A stretch of 64,000 nt of DNA from Cupriavidus taiwanensis (GCF_900250075.1 NZ_LT977071.1:1261298-1325297), one strand, 5' to 3'; shown: positions 34,660 to 43,989, numbered from the stretch's first letter. The notes: generated by a model not told the origin, from the sequence alone. Numbers and translations are program-made.

Positions 34660-36411
34660 CTACAGCCCTGCCGCGAGGCCGTCGCCGCGCGGATCGGCCG
34701 CGCCATACATCACGCCGGTGACCGGGTCGATCAGGATCGCGCCGGCATGGCCCATGGTGTCGGTAAAGGCCTGCACCCGCTTCACCGGATGCCCGCGCCG
34801 CGCCAGTTCGGCGGTCACCGCTTCCGGCACGCGGCCCTCGATCTTGAGGTCGTTCGACGACACGCCCCAGTTGCGCCCATAGAGCAGGCGCGGCGCATTG
34901 ACCGCATCCTGCGGCGACATGCCGAAATCGACGATGCGCGTCACCAGCGCCGCCTGCGTTTGCGGCTGCCCCTCGCCGCCCATGGTGCCGTAGACCAGGA
35001 ACGGCTTGCCGTCCTTCAGCAGCAGCGCAGGATTGAGCGTATGGAAGGTGCGCTTGCCCGGCGCCAGGTGGTTCACATGCGCGGGATCGAGCGAGAAGAA
35101 CGCACCGCGGTTCTGCAGCAGCACCCCGGTGCCCCTGGGCACGATGCCCGAGCCGAAGTCGTGATAGACGCTCTGGATCATCGACACCACGTTGCCGTCC
35201 TTGTCGGCGGTGCCGAACCATACCGTATCGCCGTGCGGATCCATCGGCTTCACGTCGGCGCCGGCGCGCAGCATGCTGATGCGCCCCGACTGGGCCTGCC
35301 CGTGCCGCGACGACAGCAGCCGTTCCAGCGGGATCTGCACGAAGTCCGGATCGGCGAGGTAGCGGTCGCGATCGGCAAACGCTTGCTTGGTGGCTTCCAC
35401 CAGCACGTGGTAGTAGTCGGCCGTGCCCTCGCCCAGCGCGCGCACGTCGCGCTTGTCCAGGATGTTCAGGATCTCCAGCGACGCAAAGCCTTGCGTGTTG
35501 GGCGGAACGTTGACGGCCTGGTAGCCGCGGTAGTTGACGGTGATCGGCTGGACCCAGTCGGCCCGGTGGCGGGCAAAGTCGGCCTGGGTCAGCACGCCGC
35601 CGTGCGCCTGCAGGTCGGCCACGATCTTGCGCGCGATCTCGCCCTGGTAGAACGCGGCGGCACCACCGGACGCGATTTGGCGCAGCGTGCCGGCCAGGTC
35701 AGGCTGGCGCAGCGTTTCGCCCATCCGGTAGGCCGATCCGTCCGGTTTCAGGAAGGTCTGGCGAAAGCCGTCGAAGCGCTGCAAGGCGCGGAACTCGGTG
35801 TCGGCCGGGTCGAGATTGACGCGGCTCCACGACGCCAGCGACGCCGACACCGGGAACCCGTCCTCGGCATGGCGGATGGCGTCGGCCATCAGCTCCGGCC
35901 ATGGCAGGCTGCGGCCCATGCCCTGGCGCGCGTACTGGTACGCGGCTTCCCAGCCGGCAACGGTGCCGGGCACGGTGATGGCGGACAGGTAGCCGCGCGC
36001 GGGAACCCGGTCGAGCCCCTTGTCCCGGTAAAGCGCGATGGTGGCGCGTTCGCCGGCGCGGCCGCTGGCATTGAGCGCGCGCACCTCGCGCGTGCGGGCG
36101 TTGTAGATCAGCCAGAAGGCGTCGCCGCCGATCGAGTTCATGTGCGGGTACACCACCGCGATGGTCGACGCCACCGCGATGGCGGCATCGACCGCATTGC
36201 CGCCGCGCTCCAGCACGCGCAGCCCGGCCTGCGTCGCCAGGCGGTTGGAAGAGGTCACCATGCCGCCGGTGGCCATCGGGTTGATACAGGCCGAAGGCGT
36301 GTCGCAGTACTTGCCGGCCTCGTCTACGGCCCATGCCGGCGCGGCGGCCAGCGTCAGTGCCGAGCACATGCCGGCCAGGCGCAGAGCGGTGAAGAATCTG
36401 GTGCGGTGCAT
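34660..36411 (-). CDS. Gamma-glutamyltransferase family protein
   Basis: A 583-residue exported Ntn-hydrolase. It has a signal peptide ending APAWA-VDEAGKY, the large-subunit motif NAVDAAIAVASTIAVVYPHMNSIGGDAFWLIY, and the self-cleavage/nucleophile region PHGDTVWFGTADKDGNVVSMIQS, where the Thr of GDT begins the small subunit. The small-subunit GSGIVPRGTGVLLQNRG follows. Such proteins hydrolyse glutathione or acyl-side-chain amides; the Thr-Val-Trp-Phe context differs from the classical Thr-Thr-His GGT, so substrate is uncertain. ATG 36411 has an AGGGAG site. It diverges from an AraC gene. Confidence 0.88.
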   Translation of the reverse strand: MHRTRFFTALRLAGMCSALTLAAAPAWAVDEAGKYCDTPSACINPMATGGMVTSSNRLATQAGLRVLERGGNAVDAAIAVASTIAVVYPHMNSIGGDAFWLIYNARTREVRALNASGRAGERATIALYRDKGLDRVPARGYLSAITVPGTVAGWEAAYQYARQGMGRSLPWPELMADAIRHAEDGFPVSASLASWSRVNLDPADTEFRALQRFDGFRQTFLKPDGSAYRMGETLRQPDLAGTLRQIASGGAAAFYQGEIARKIVADLQAHGGVLTQADFARHRADWVQPITVNYRGYQAVNVPPNTQGFASLEILNILDKRDVRALGEGTADYYHVLVEATKQAFADRDRYLADPDFVQIPLERLLSSRHGQAQSGRISMLRAGADVKPMDPHGDTVWFGTADKDGNVVSMIQSVYHDFGSGIVPRGTGVLLQNRGAFFSLDPAHVNHLAPGKRTFHTLNPALLLKDGKPFLVYGTMGGEGQPQTQAALVTRIVDFGMSPQDAVNAPRLLYGRNWGVSSNDLKIEGRVPEAVTAELARRGHPVKRVQAFTDTMGHAGAILIDPVTGVMYGAADPRGDGLAAGL

Positions 36412-36514
36412 CGCAGGCTCCCTGAGTAACACAGCGAAGTTGCATGCCGGAGCGGACGCAACCGGCACGAGCGGTAGAGCGGATTGCCCGGATTGTCTTG
36501 TGGGGCGAGCGCAA

Positions 36515-36543
36515 GTTAGCCTGCGCCAGACAATCTGGCTAAC
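36515..36543. promoter_or_regulatory. Nested inverted repeats between GGT and AraC genes
   Basis: The outer arms GTTAGCC and GGCTAAC (seven bases, perfect) enclose an overlapping inner repeat GCCAGA-CAA-TCTGGC. The site lies in the 233-base divergent gap and may bind the AraC regulator. Confidence 0.4.
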
Positions 36544-36644
36544 GGCAAAGTCGCATCCGGTGTCGGCAATCGGACATGAGCGGACCTCGGCCGCGGCGCT
36601 GCCCGTGCCGCCAGTGATCGCCCACCACTACCACCGGACCACGC

Positions 36645-37454
36645 ATGCCTGCCCATGATCCCGCCCTGCGCGCGCTCGCGCGGCTGCCTCGCCCGCTGTA
36701 CGGCCACATCGAAGCCCTGCCCAACCGCGTGCTGGGCTACCGCCACCGGCATCCCTGGTGCCAGTTCGCCTATGCCTTGCAGGGCGTGCTGGAGGTATGG
36801 ACCGAGCGCGGGCGCTTTGTCGCGCCACCGCAATGGGCGGTGTGGATTCCGGCCGGCGTGGCGCACCGCGTGCGCTGCGCTTCGGGCACGCGCATCCGCA
36901 GCCTCTACCTGGACAACAGCGTCGACAACAGCGTGTGCGCCGCGGCGCGGGCCCGTTGCCGCGTGCTGACCGTCAGCCCGCTGCTGCGCGAGCTGATTCG
37001 CGCCTTCAGCCACCTGCCGGCGGAATACGACGAGCGCGGCGCCGACGGGCGCCTGGCGCGCGTGCTGATCGACCAGCTTGGCGCCGCACCCGAAGTCGAA
37101 TTCATGCTGCCGCTGCCCGCCGACCCGCGCGTGCGCCTGGTCTGCACTGGCCTGCAACGCCATGCCGACCGCGACACCAGCCTGGCGGCGTGGAGCGCGC
37201 GGCTGGCGGTCTCGGGCAAGACCCTGACACGGCTGTTCCAGCGCGAAACCGGGTTGACCTTCCGCGCCTGGCGCCAGCGGCTGCGGCTGCTCGACGCCGT
37301 GCCCAGGCTGGAGCGCGGCGAAGCCGTGACCGAAGTGGCGCTGGATTGCGGCTATGAGTCGCTGTCGGCGTTCATCGCGGCGTTCCGGCGGCTCTACAAC
37401 ATGACGCCGGGCGAGCTGTCGCGCGCCAACCGCGTCGTTCCCGCGGCCAGTTAG
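36645..37454 (+). CDS. AraC family transcriptional regulator
   Basis: A 269-residue regulator. The N-terminal cupin-like sensing domain includes HPWCQFAYALQGVLEVWTERGRFVAPPQWAVWIPAGVAHRV. The C-terminal double helix-turn-helix includes AARLAVSGKTLTRLFQRETGLTFRAWRQRLRLL and VTEVALDCGYESLSAFIAAFRRLYNMTPGEL. This is the AraC/YesN group with an N-terminal cupin. It is divergent from the GGT gene, which is its most likely target. It converges with the unrecognised gene at 37464, nine bases away. Confidence 0.92.
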   Translation: MPAHDPALRALARLPRPLYGHIEALPNRVLGYRHRHPWCQFAYALQGVLEVWTERGRFVAPPQWAVWIPAGVAHRVRCASGTRIRSLYLDNSVDNSVCAAARARCRVLTVSPLLRELIRAFSHLPAEYDERGADGRLARVLIDQLGAAPEVEFMLPLPADPRVRLVCTGLQRHADRDTSLAAWSARLAVSGKTLTRLFQRETGLTFRAWRQRLRLLDAVPRLERGEAVTEVALDCGYESLSAFIAAFRRLYNMTPGELSRANRVVPAAS

Positions 37455-37463
37455 CGAACGCCG

Positions 37464-39122
37464 TCAGGCACGCTTGCGGTGGCGCCGGGCCGCTTCCGCC
37501 GCGGCGTCGCGCAACGCCGGCGGCAGCGCGCGCAGCTCGGCCGTGAAGAAGGCCCGTTCCGCCGGACGCAACCCGGGCAGTTGGCCGGCCAGCCGCTCCA
37601 CCGCGGCGCATGCGGCGGCGGTGACGCCCTGTTCATGGGTCAGGTACCAGGCCGATTCCAGCAGCAGGTTGGCCAGCTGCAGCGGCGCCAGCCTGACGTG
37701 GCCGGCGTCGTGGTCTTCCAGCGCGAAGGCGGCCACGGCGGACCAGCGCACGAAGCCCCTGGCCGGCGCGAATGGCGCATGGAACGGCCGCAGCGCCTCG
37801 ACCGCGTCGGCCACCGAAAGCGGCCGCTGGCGGCGGAACATGGCCATGCTGTCGCTGGCGCTGGCCGGGCGGTCCAGCGGCGGCGCATCGGGCCCGCAGC
37901 TGCCGCGCGCAATGCGCAGCAGGAAGATCGCGTTCCACGCCGTGCCGCCGCCAACGCCAAAGCGGTCGCAGATCCATTCCGACAGCCCCAGCCAGCGCAT
38001 CGCCTGCCGCTGCACGGCGCTGGCGGACAGGCTGCGCCCGCCATCGATCAGCCCATGGCGCCAGAACAGCCACAGGCTCAGCCCGATATTGGCCGCGGCA
38101 TGCTGCACGGCATCGATCGAATCGGCCTCGTAAGCGGCCTGCAGCGCGCCCGAGAACGCGTCCAGCGCGCACTGCGCCGCGGCCGCCGCGGCCGCATGCG
38201 CGGGGCGCATGGCATCGGCCTTGTGCAAGAGCGCTTCGAGGTTCAGCACCTCGAAGCGCACGCGCGGGTTGTAGCGCACCACCAGGCGCAGTTCCGCATC
38301 GGCGTGCAGGTGTTCCAGCCCGGCGCGCGCACCCTCGCCGTCGCCGCGCGTGTAGCGCTCCCAGGCGCGCACCACCTGCGCCATGGCCTGGAACGCCGGC
38401 GTGGCCGCGCCCGCGTCGGCCGCCTGCGCCAGCCGGTCGAAACGCCGCAGCGCGGCGCGGCTCTGCTCGAGGCGCCCGCAGCGACGCCACGCCTGGCTTT
38501 CCTTCAGCAACGACAAGGCCTGCTGGAAACCGTCGCCGGCCAGCCGGCGCGCCGCGCCGAAGGACTCCGCCACGGCAAAGCCGTGGGCGCCCGCGTGGCC
38601 GTCCTGCGCGCTGCGCATGGCCTGCGTCAGCTCGCTCCAGAAGGCCATGTCGCGCATCACGTAGCCGGTGCCTTCCGGCTGCCCAGGCGGCATGAGCTGC
38701 GCGCCGGCATGGAAACCGAAATGCCGCGCCAGCGCAACCGGGCCGAGCGTGCGTCCGTTGGCGACGAAGCGCAGCCGGCGCGCGCTGGCCGCGGGCAGCC
38801 AGAACGGCCCGCGGCTGCGCTGTGCCGGGTGGGCCGTGGCCGGATCGCGCGCACGATCCGCGCCCCACCCCACCACGATCCCCCAGCGGCCAAAATCGGC
38901 AAACGCGCGCGACACCAGCATGCGCAGGTTGGCAGCCGTGGGAAACGCGCTGCGTACCGCGGCGGCAGTGACCACGCCCTCGCCGCTGCGATGCGCATGC
39001 CAGGCGCGCGCCAGCAGCCAGACCGACTGGTAACGCGCGGGCTGGCCATCTACGCGGTAGGGACTCGACACATCGATTTGGATCGGGGCAGGCGAAGCGG
39101 ACATCGATCTGGAAGGCAGCAT
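37464..39122 (-). CDS. Uncharacterised 552-residue protein with winged-helix-like N-terminus
   Basis: I do not recognise this protein. It is 552 residues and mostly alpha-helical, rich in Ala, Arg and Leu, with no signal peptide or membrane segment. The first 110 residues (SVWLLARAWHAHRSGEGVVTAAAVRSAFPTAANLRMLVSRAFADF) look like a winged-helix DNA-binding unit. The remainder, with spaced amphipathic helices, could be a TPR-like sensing domain, as in large SARP/MalT-like regulators. It is divergent from the class D beta-lactamase gene with a 127-base gap, which would fit a regulator. That role is an inference only. The start may be 39122 or ATG 39104. Confidence 0.55.
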   Translation of the reverse strand: MLPSRSMSASPAPIQIDVSSPYRVDGQPARYQSVWLLARAWHAHRSGEGVVTAAAVRSAFPTAANLRMLVSRAFADFGRWGIVVGWGADRARDPATAHPAQRSRGPFWLPAASARRLRFVANGRTLGPVALARHFGFHAGAQLMPPGQPEGTGYVMRDMAFWSELTQAMRSAQDGHAGAHGFAVAESFGAARRLAGDGFQQALSLLKESQAWRRCGRLEQSRAALRRFDRLAQAADAGAATPAFQAMAQVVRAWERYTRGDGEGARAGLEHLHADAELRLVVRYNPRVRFEVLNLEALLHKADAMRPAHAAAAAAAQCALDAFSGALQAAYEADSIDAVQHAAANIGLSLWLFWRHGLIDGGRSLSASAVQRQAMRWLGLSEWICDRFGVGGGTAWNAIFLLRIARGSCGPDAPPLDRPASASDSMAMFRRQRPLSVADAVEALRPFHAPFAPARGFVRWSAVAAFALEDHDAGHVRLAPLQLANLLLESAWYLTHEQGVTAAACAAVERLAGQLPGLRPAERAFFTAELRALPPALRDAAAEAARRHRKRA

Positions 39123-39249
39123 CAGTGGCGATGCCCGCCATGTTACGCAAGTTACAGGGCAGGCGGTTGGCGCTGCGCAGGCGCTCTCCTATGCTGCGCA
39201 TCACGGTCCGGGCCCGGATTGTCATTCCCCTAACTTCCCACGCACAACC

Positions 39250-40089
39250 ATGAACAATCGTCTTGCCCGTCTGCTGACGCCGGTGGCCTTGAGCCTCGGC
39301 CTGCTTGCCGCCCACCTGCCCGCGCTGGCCGCGCCAAAGGAAGCGCCGCTCGACGCCGCGGCACTGTTCCGCCAGGCCGAGACCACCGGCACCATGGTGA
39401 TCTACGACCTGCGGCGCGACCGCATGCTGACCTACAACCCCTCGCGCGCCGCCACGCCGTATTCGCCGGCATCGACCTTCAAGATCATGAATTCCCTGAT
39501 CGGCCTCGAGACCGGCGCGGTGGCCGACGTCGACCACGACAAGCTGCCGTGGGACGGCAAGGTCTGGCTGGTCGGCGGCAAGGCCGTGCTGCCCGAGACC
39601 TGCAACGCCGACGTGCCGTTGCGCGTGGCCTTGCCCAATTCCTGCGTGCCGGCCTACCAGGCACTGGCGCGCCGGGTCGGCAGCGCGGCCTACCAGCGCT
39701 ACCTGACCGCGTCGCACTATGGCAACGCCGACAGTTCCGGTCCGGTCGACCTCTTTTGGCTGAACGGCAAGCTGCAGATCACCGCCTACCAGCAGATCGA
39801 TTTCCTCAAGGGCCTGGTGCAGCGCACGCTGCCGTTCTCGCCCGCCACCTTCAACGCCGTGGACGACATCACCGTGCTGGAGCGCACCGCCAATTACACC
39901 CTGCACGGCAAGACCGGCTGGGCCAACTCGGCCAAACCGGCGGTGGGCTGGCTGGTCGGCTGGGTCGAGCGCGGCAATGACGACTATCTGTTCGCACTGA
40001 ATCTGGATCTGCTGCGGCCGGAACATGCCAAGGCGCGGATGGAGATTGCGCGCGCGGCGCTGCGCAAGGTGGGGGCATTGCCGGAGTGA
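39250..40089 (+). CDS. Class D (OXA-type) beta-lactamase
   Basis: A 279-residue periplasmic serine beta-lactamase. It has a signal peptide ending ALAAPKEAPL. All class D motifs are present: STFK (Ser75-Lys78 in PASTFKIM), SxV as Ser131-Cys-Val133, YGN (157-159) and KTG (221-223). It resembles intrinsic chromosomal OXA enzymes of Ralstonia. There is no integron, insertion sequence or resistance island nearby, so it is probably a resident gene. Hydrolysis spectrum cannot be inferred. Confidence 0.93.
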   Translation: MNNRLARLLTPVALSLGLLAAHLPALAAPKEAPLDAAALFRQAETTGTMVIYDLRRDRMLTYNPSRAATPYSPASTFKIMNSLIGLETGAVADVDHDKLPWDGKVWLVGGKAVLPETCNADVPLRVALPNSCVPAYQALARRVGSAAYQRYLTASHYGNADSSGPVDLFWLNGKLQITAYQQIDFLKGLVQRTLPFSPATFNAVDDITVLERTANYTLHGKTGWANSAKPAVGWLVGWVERGNDDYLFALNLDLLRPEHAKARMEIARAALRKVGALPE

Positions 40090-40281
40090 GACCGGCCTGG
40101 CGCTGTAGCGCCGCAATTACTGAAGCAATTTTAGGATTGCGCTGATTTACCGGTGTGCATTGGATCTCTAGCTTGACTCGGCCGGCGTTTCCCGCGTCTT
40201 CCAGCCCTGCTTGTCGCGGGAACCTGCCGGCGTCCGAGCAACGGGACGGCCAGGACCGTCCCCATCCTGAGGTGAAATCCA

Positions 40282-41214
40282 ATGAGACAACTGGTCATGC
40301 CGGCAGCCCTGCTGTCGGCTCTCGCTTTGCTGGCCGCCTGTGGCGGCGGCGATGACGGCACAGGCAATGCGGCGCCACAGACGCCGCCATCCGACAACAA
40401 GCCCGCGCCGGCGCCAGCCCCTGCGCCGGCACCCGCACCGGCACCCGCACCGTCGCCTGACCCTACGCCAGCGCCCGTACCCAAGGGAGAGTTGCTGCCA
40501 AGCCTGAACGCCCCGCAAGCGGGCTCGACCGCCGCGGTAGGCAATGGCAGCGAAGGTATCTGGGTCAGCTTCGCGACGACCACGCTGGTCGGCCCCGGCG
40601 GAAATTTCGTCCAACCGCGATTGCTGGGCGTGCTGGGAGGCACGTTCCAGTTCTCGGGTTCGACCTGGACGCTGGGCCCTGGCACCTTGTATGAGACCGG
40701 ACTCGCCATGCCGGTCACCGGGAGCGGCACCATTACCCCCGGCCAGCGCCTCGATGGCAGCTTCGTCATTCCGCCGTCCAACGATGCCAACGATCTGTCG
40801 GGCACCTACCATGCGTCCAACGCGCTCGCCGTGGACCAGGCGGCCATCGCCGGCAACTGGAAGCAGAGCGGCTTCGCCATGCAGATCGACGACGCCGGCA
40901 ACGTCACCGGCACTCATACCAACGGCACCCGCGTGTGCGACCTCCAGGGCACGGCCACGCTGGCCACCCCCGGGTCGGCCAAGAACATGTATACGGTGCG
41001 CATGGTCGCCCAGGTCTCGACACAACCTGGCACCACCGGCTGCTCGCTGTCGACCGGCATCCCGCACAACGGCCTTGCCGCGCTGCGGCTGATGCCGGCC
41101 AACGGCGAAATCGTCATCAACAGCAGCACGCGCTATGTGCGCACGTTGGTGATGGTCGCCAGCACCGGTACGGGCGGGTACTTCGCCACGCAAATGTCGA
41201 AACCAACGCAGTAA
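40282..41214 (+). CDS. Uncharacterised lipoprotein with Pro-Ala linker
   Basis: A 310-residue lipoprotein. The lipobox is ALALLAAC (Cys20). Residues about 41-67 are an almost pure Pro-Ala repeat, encoded by a low-complexity stretch near 40408-40484. The rest is rich in Gly, Thr and Ser with short beta-like strands (GTFQFSGSTWTLGPGTLYETG, NWKQSGFAMQIDDAGNVTGTHTNG). No enzyme motif is seen. The ATG has a good GAGGTGAA ribosome site. It is a lone plus-strand gene, likely a surface- or periplasm-exposed protein on a flexible stalk. Confidence 0.75.
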   Translation: MRQLVMPAALLSALALLAACGGGDDGTGNAAPQTPPSDNKPAPAPAPAPAPAPAPAPSPDPTPAPVPKGELLPSLNAPQAGSTAAVGNGSEGIWVSFATTTLVGPGGNFVQPRLLGVLGGTFQFSGSTWTLGPGTLYETGLAMPVTGSGTITPGQRLDGSFVIPPSNDANDLSGTYHASNALAVDQAAIAGNWKQSGFAMQIDDAGNVTGTHTNGTRVCDLQGTATLATPGSAKNMYTVRMVAQVSTQPGTTGCSLSTGIPHNGLAALRLMPANGEIVINSSTRYVRTLVMVASTGTGGYFATQMSKPTQ

Positions 41215-41285
41215 GCGGGACTCCGGCGGAGCGGCGACCGGCACTCGCCGCCCGCCCCCACGCGGCAAGAGCCGCCAACCGTCCG

Positions 41286-41999
41286 CTACGGCAGGAACGG
41301 CGGCGACAGCAGGCGCAGGCCCACCGTAAAGAAGCGCGCGCCGGTGCCGCCGCCGAACACGTTGCCATAGGTGGTGTCGACCTGCACCCGGTCCTGCACC
41401 ACCCAGAAGCGAAAGCCCGCCTGGAATGACGGCTTGCCGCGGTTCTCGCCGAAGGTCTCGGCGATCAGGAACACGCGCGGGTGCAGCTGGGTCTCGGTGC
41501 CCACGCCCCAGGTCATGCGCGTCTGGCGATTGGCGGTGTCGCGGTTGGCGCCGAGGTTCAGGTGCGTGACGAAGCGGTCGTCCGCGAACGAGAGCGACAC
41601 CGGCACGTTGACATACAGGTTGCCCAGCACCTTGCCGGGCTCGGCATCGGGATGGTGGATCACCCCGCCCGATAGCGCGATGCCGTAGCCGTTGGTTTCC
41701 AGCGGCTTGAGCAGGGTCTTGGCCTGGAACTGCACGTTGGTGCCGTCCCAGCCGCCATCGATGCGCTGCAGCGAACCGCCCAGCGTCAGCTCCAGGTTGC
41801 CGGTGGGATTGCAGCCGGGCAGCGCCCACAGCTCATTGCCACCGGACTGGAACTGCATCCACGATTCCAGCTGGCAGGCCTTGGGATCGACGATGCGGGC
41901 ATCGTCGGTGATGAGCGGCCGCGCCGCCAGCGCCGGCCGGCAGGCCGCTGCCACGATGGCCACCGCGGCCAGGCGTACGAAGAACTGGTGCCACACCAT
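41286..41999 (-). CDS. Putative outer-membrane beta-barrel protein
   Basis: A 237-residue exported protein with a signal peptide (AAVAIVAAACRPALA-ARPLITDD). After cleavage, the sequence alternates polar and hydrophobic residues as in small outer-membrane barrels (LELTLGGSLQRIDG, GYGIALSGGVIHH, SFQAGFRFWVVQDRVQVDTTYGN) and ends with a hydrophobic strand. The LITDDARIVDPKACQLESW start resembles proteins annotated as transporters or SphA-like porins. ATG 41999 has a full AGGAGG site; the longer open frame upstream is not used. Function unknown. Confidence 0.6.
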   Translation of the reverse strand: MVWHQFFVRLAAVAIVAAACRPALAARPLITDDARIVDPKACQLESWMQFQSGGNELWALPGCNPTGNLELTLGGSLQRIDGGWDGTNVQFQAKTLLKPLETNGYGIALSGGVIHHPDAEPGKVLGNLYVNVPVSLSFADDRFVTHLNLGANRDTANRQTRMTWGVGTETQLHPRVFLIAETFGENRGKPSFQAGFRFWVVQDRVQVDTTYGNVFGGGTGARFFTVGLRLLSPPFLP

Positions 42000-42276
42000 T
42001 TGGCAACCTCCTGAGCAAATACAGCCATATGGCTGGCGACGATACACGCCGGCCATGACAAGACATCGAAAGGCAGCAAGGGAGGTCGGGCACCGGCGGT
42101 CGCAGGCGTGGGCCTGGCCACATGGGCATGGCAGCGCCGGGGGGCGGCACTGCAGCGGATGACCGCAGTGTCTCAGCGCGCCGGCGCGTCCGGAGAATCT
42201 CCCGTTGCGCAAGAAGGACTGGGACAACTGTCCACGGATAGCTCCGTTGGGAAGAACGGGGCGCAGTGTAATCCCG

Positions 42277-42480
42277 GCCCAGGGTGCGGTCAACCCGATC
42301 CATGCGCTGTTCCTGCACGGCGACGATGACCAGAACGTGCCGCTCGAGATCTCCGCGCGCCTCGCCGTAGAGCTGGTGCCAAATGCCGTGCTGAAGGTGT
42401 ACCGCGGCGGTTCGCACGGCCTGATCGTCACCAGCGCCGACACGGTCAATGCCGACCTGCTGGACTTCGTGAAGACGTAA
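42277..42480 (+). pseudogene. C-terminal remnant of an alpha/beta hydrolase (haloperoxidase-like)
   Basis: The last ~66 codons of the frame read HALFLHGDDDQNVPLEISARLAVELVPNAVLKVYRGGSHGLIVTSADTVNADLLDFVKT. This is the C-terminal part of non-haem chloroperoxidase-type hydrolases, with the acid (HGDDD) and base (GSHGL) regions. The rest of the gene, including the nucleophile Ser, is missing; upstream sequence (about 42000-42276) has no hydrolase homology. It is therefore a truncated relic. Confidence 0.7.
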
Positions 42481-42634
42481 ATTCCCCGTGGCAGCGCTGT
42501 GGGCGGGCCGCTGCAGAATTGCATGGCACCAAGGGAAAAGTCCCTGCAATTTCCGCGCAATCGCCAACCTATACTGGGCTTCCCTTATCGGCTTGCGCGC
42601 CCGTCCTCCTGCGCAGGCCACTCCAGGAGTCCAA

Positions 42635-43627
42635 GTGAAAGCCATCACCCTCCCCGCCTTCGGCGATGCCGATGTCCTGCAACTGGCCGAGGTCCCCGAT
42701 CCCGCGTTACGCCCCCACGACCTGCTGGTGCGCAACCACGCCGCCGGCGTGAACCGCGCCGACGTCAACCAGCGGCAGGGTGCCTATGGCCGCGCCGACT
42801 TTGGCGACTCCGGGCTCATGGGCCTGGAGATTGCCGGCGAGGTCCTGGCCGTTGGCGACGCAGTACAGGGCTTCGCGCCGGGCGACCGCGTCATGGGCAT
42901 CGTCGGCGGTGGCGGCTATGCGGAACTGGCGCGGATCGACTATCGCATGGCCATGCCGATCCCGGCGGGCCTGACCTACGTGCAAGCCGCGGCCATCCCG
43001 GAAGCCTTCGTCACTGCGCACGAGGCCCTGCTTCACCTTGGCCAGCTCCGCGCCGGCGAGCGCGTGCTGATTCACGCTGCGGCCAGCGGCGTGGGTTCCG
43101 CCGCGGTGCAGCTGGCCGCGGCATGCGGGGCGCAGGTCTTCGCGACGGCCAGCGGCCACAAGCTGGCTCCGCTGCATGCCCTCGGTGCAAGCGTGCTGAT
43201 CGATTACCAGCGCGACGACTTCCAGGCCGTCGTCGAGCAAACCACCGCGGGACGTGGCGTCGATGTCATCGTCGACTTTATCGGCGCCCCGTATTTGGAG
43301 CGCAATATCCTGTCGCTCGCCAATGGCGGCCGCCTGGTCCAGGTCGGGCTCCTCGGCGGCGGCGGCGGCGCCAGCGTGCCGCTGGAACGCATTCTGTACG
43401 GCCACCTCAGGATTCTCGGCACGGTGATGAAGTCGCGCACGCCAGCGGAGAAGCACGCGATGGTCAGCCGCTTCAGCGCGCACTGGCTGGCGGAGTTCCA
43501 GGCCAGCGGACTGAAGCCGGTGGTCGACAGCGTGGTGCCGCTGGAACGAGCCGCCGAGGCCCACCGGCGCATGGAGTCCAACCAGAGCATCGGCAAGATC
43601 GTGCTCGCCGTGAGCCATCACGGTTAG
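42635..43627 (+). CDS. NADPH:quinone oxidoreductase (MDR superfamily)
   Basis: A 330-residue zinc-free medium-chain reductase, like mammalian PIG3/QOR. The catalytic-domain motif AAGVNRADVNQRQGAY, the NADPH-binding VLIHAAASGVGSAAVQLAAACGAQVFATA and the VDVIVDFIGAPYLERNI segment are clear. No structural-zinc cysteine cluster is present. It uses a GTG start at 42635, with CAGGAGT nine bases upstream; the open frame before it lacks family sequence. It is a single gene after the hydrolase remnant. The physiological quinone or enone substrate is unknown. Confidence 0.88.
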   Translation: MKAITLPAFGDADVLQLAEVPDPALRPHDLLVRNHAAGVNRADVNQRQGAYGRADFGDSGLMGLEIAGEVLAVGDAVQGFAPGDRVMGIVGGGGYAELARIDYRMAMPIPAGLTYVQAAAIPEAFVTAHEALLHLGQLRAGERVLIHAAASGVGSAAVQLAAACGAQVFATASGHKLAPLHALGASVLIDYQRDDFQAVVEQTTAGRGVDVIVDFIGAPYLERNILSLANGGRLVQVGLLGGGGGASVPLERILYGHLRILGTVMKSRTPAEKHAMVSRFSAHWLAEFQASGLKPVVDSVVPLERAAEAHRRMESNQSIGKIVLAVSHHG

Positions 43628-43718
43628 CAGCGAGGGCCGGCCGGCATCCGATGCCGCCGCCAGGCGCCAGAGAAAAAACCAGCTTACCGTCAGCGGCCAC
43701 GCGCAGGCAACGAACGAT

Positions 43719-43859
43719 CAGCGGCGGCACCAGCGGCGCATAGGGGAATCGCGCCAGCCCGATGCTGACGAGGCGGGCCGAGAATCCGGCAAGGAGGTAT
43801 TGCCAGACGCGCGAAGACGCCGTGGCATGGGATGCGTGGGGAGTGGGATTCGAAGACAT
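43719..43859 (-). pseudogene. N-terminal remnant of a YbfB/YjiJ-type MFS transporter
   Basis: About 47 codons (VWQYLLAGFSARLVSIGLARFPYAPLVPPLIV) match the first transmembrane helix of YbfB/YjiJ-family MFS proteins, after a short leader. The frame then runs into unrelated residues (RCLRVAADGKLVFSLAPGG) and continues into sequence complementary to the quinone oxidoreductase gene. The remaining eleven helices are absent. It lies beside a LysR gene on the same strand, as intact ybfB genes often do. Confidence 0.6.
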
Positions 43860-43989
43860 GGCGGCATGCAGGTGGGGACCGGCCGATGCGGTCCGGTGCC
43901 TGCGAGTATAGGTAGCCCCCTTGCCAGAGCCGCGTGGCAGTTTGCCCGCGCTGGCATGCAGATCTGCAGCACCCTGCCGGCGGCCGCCG

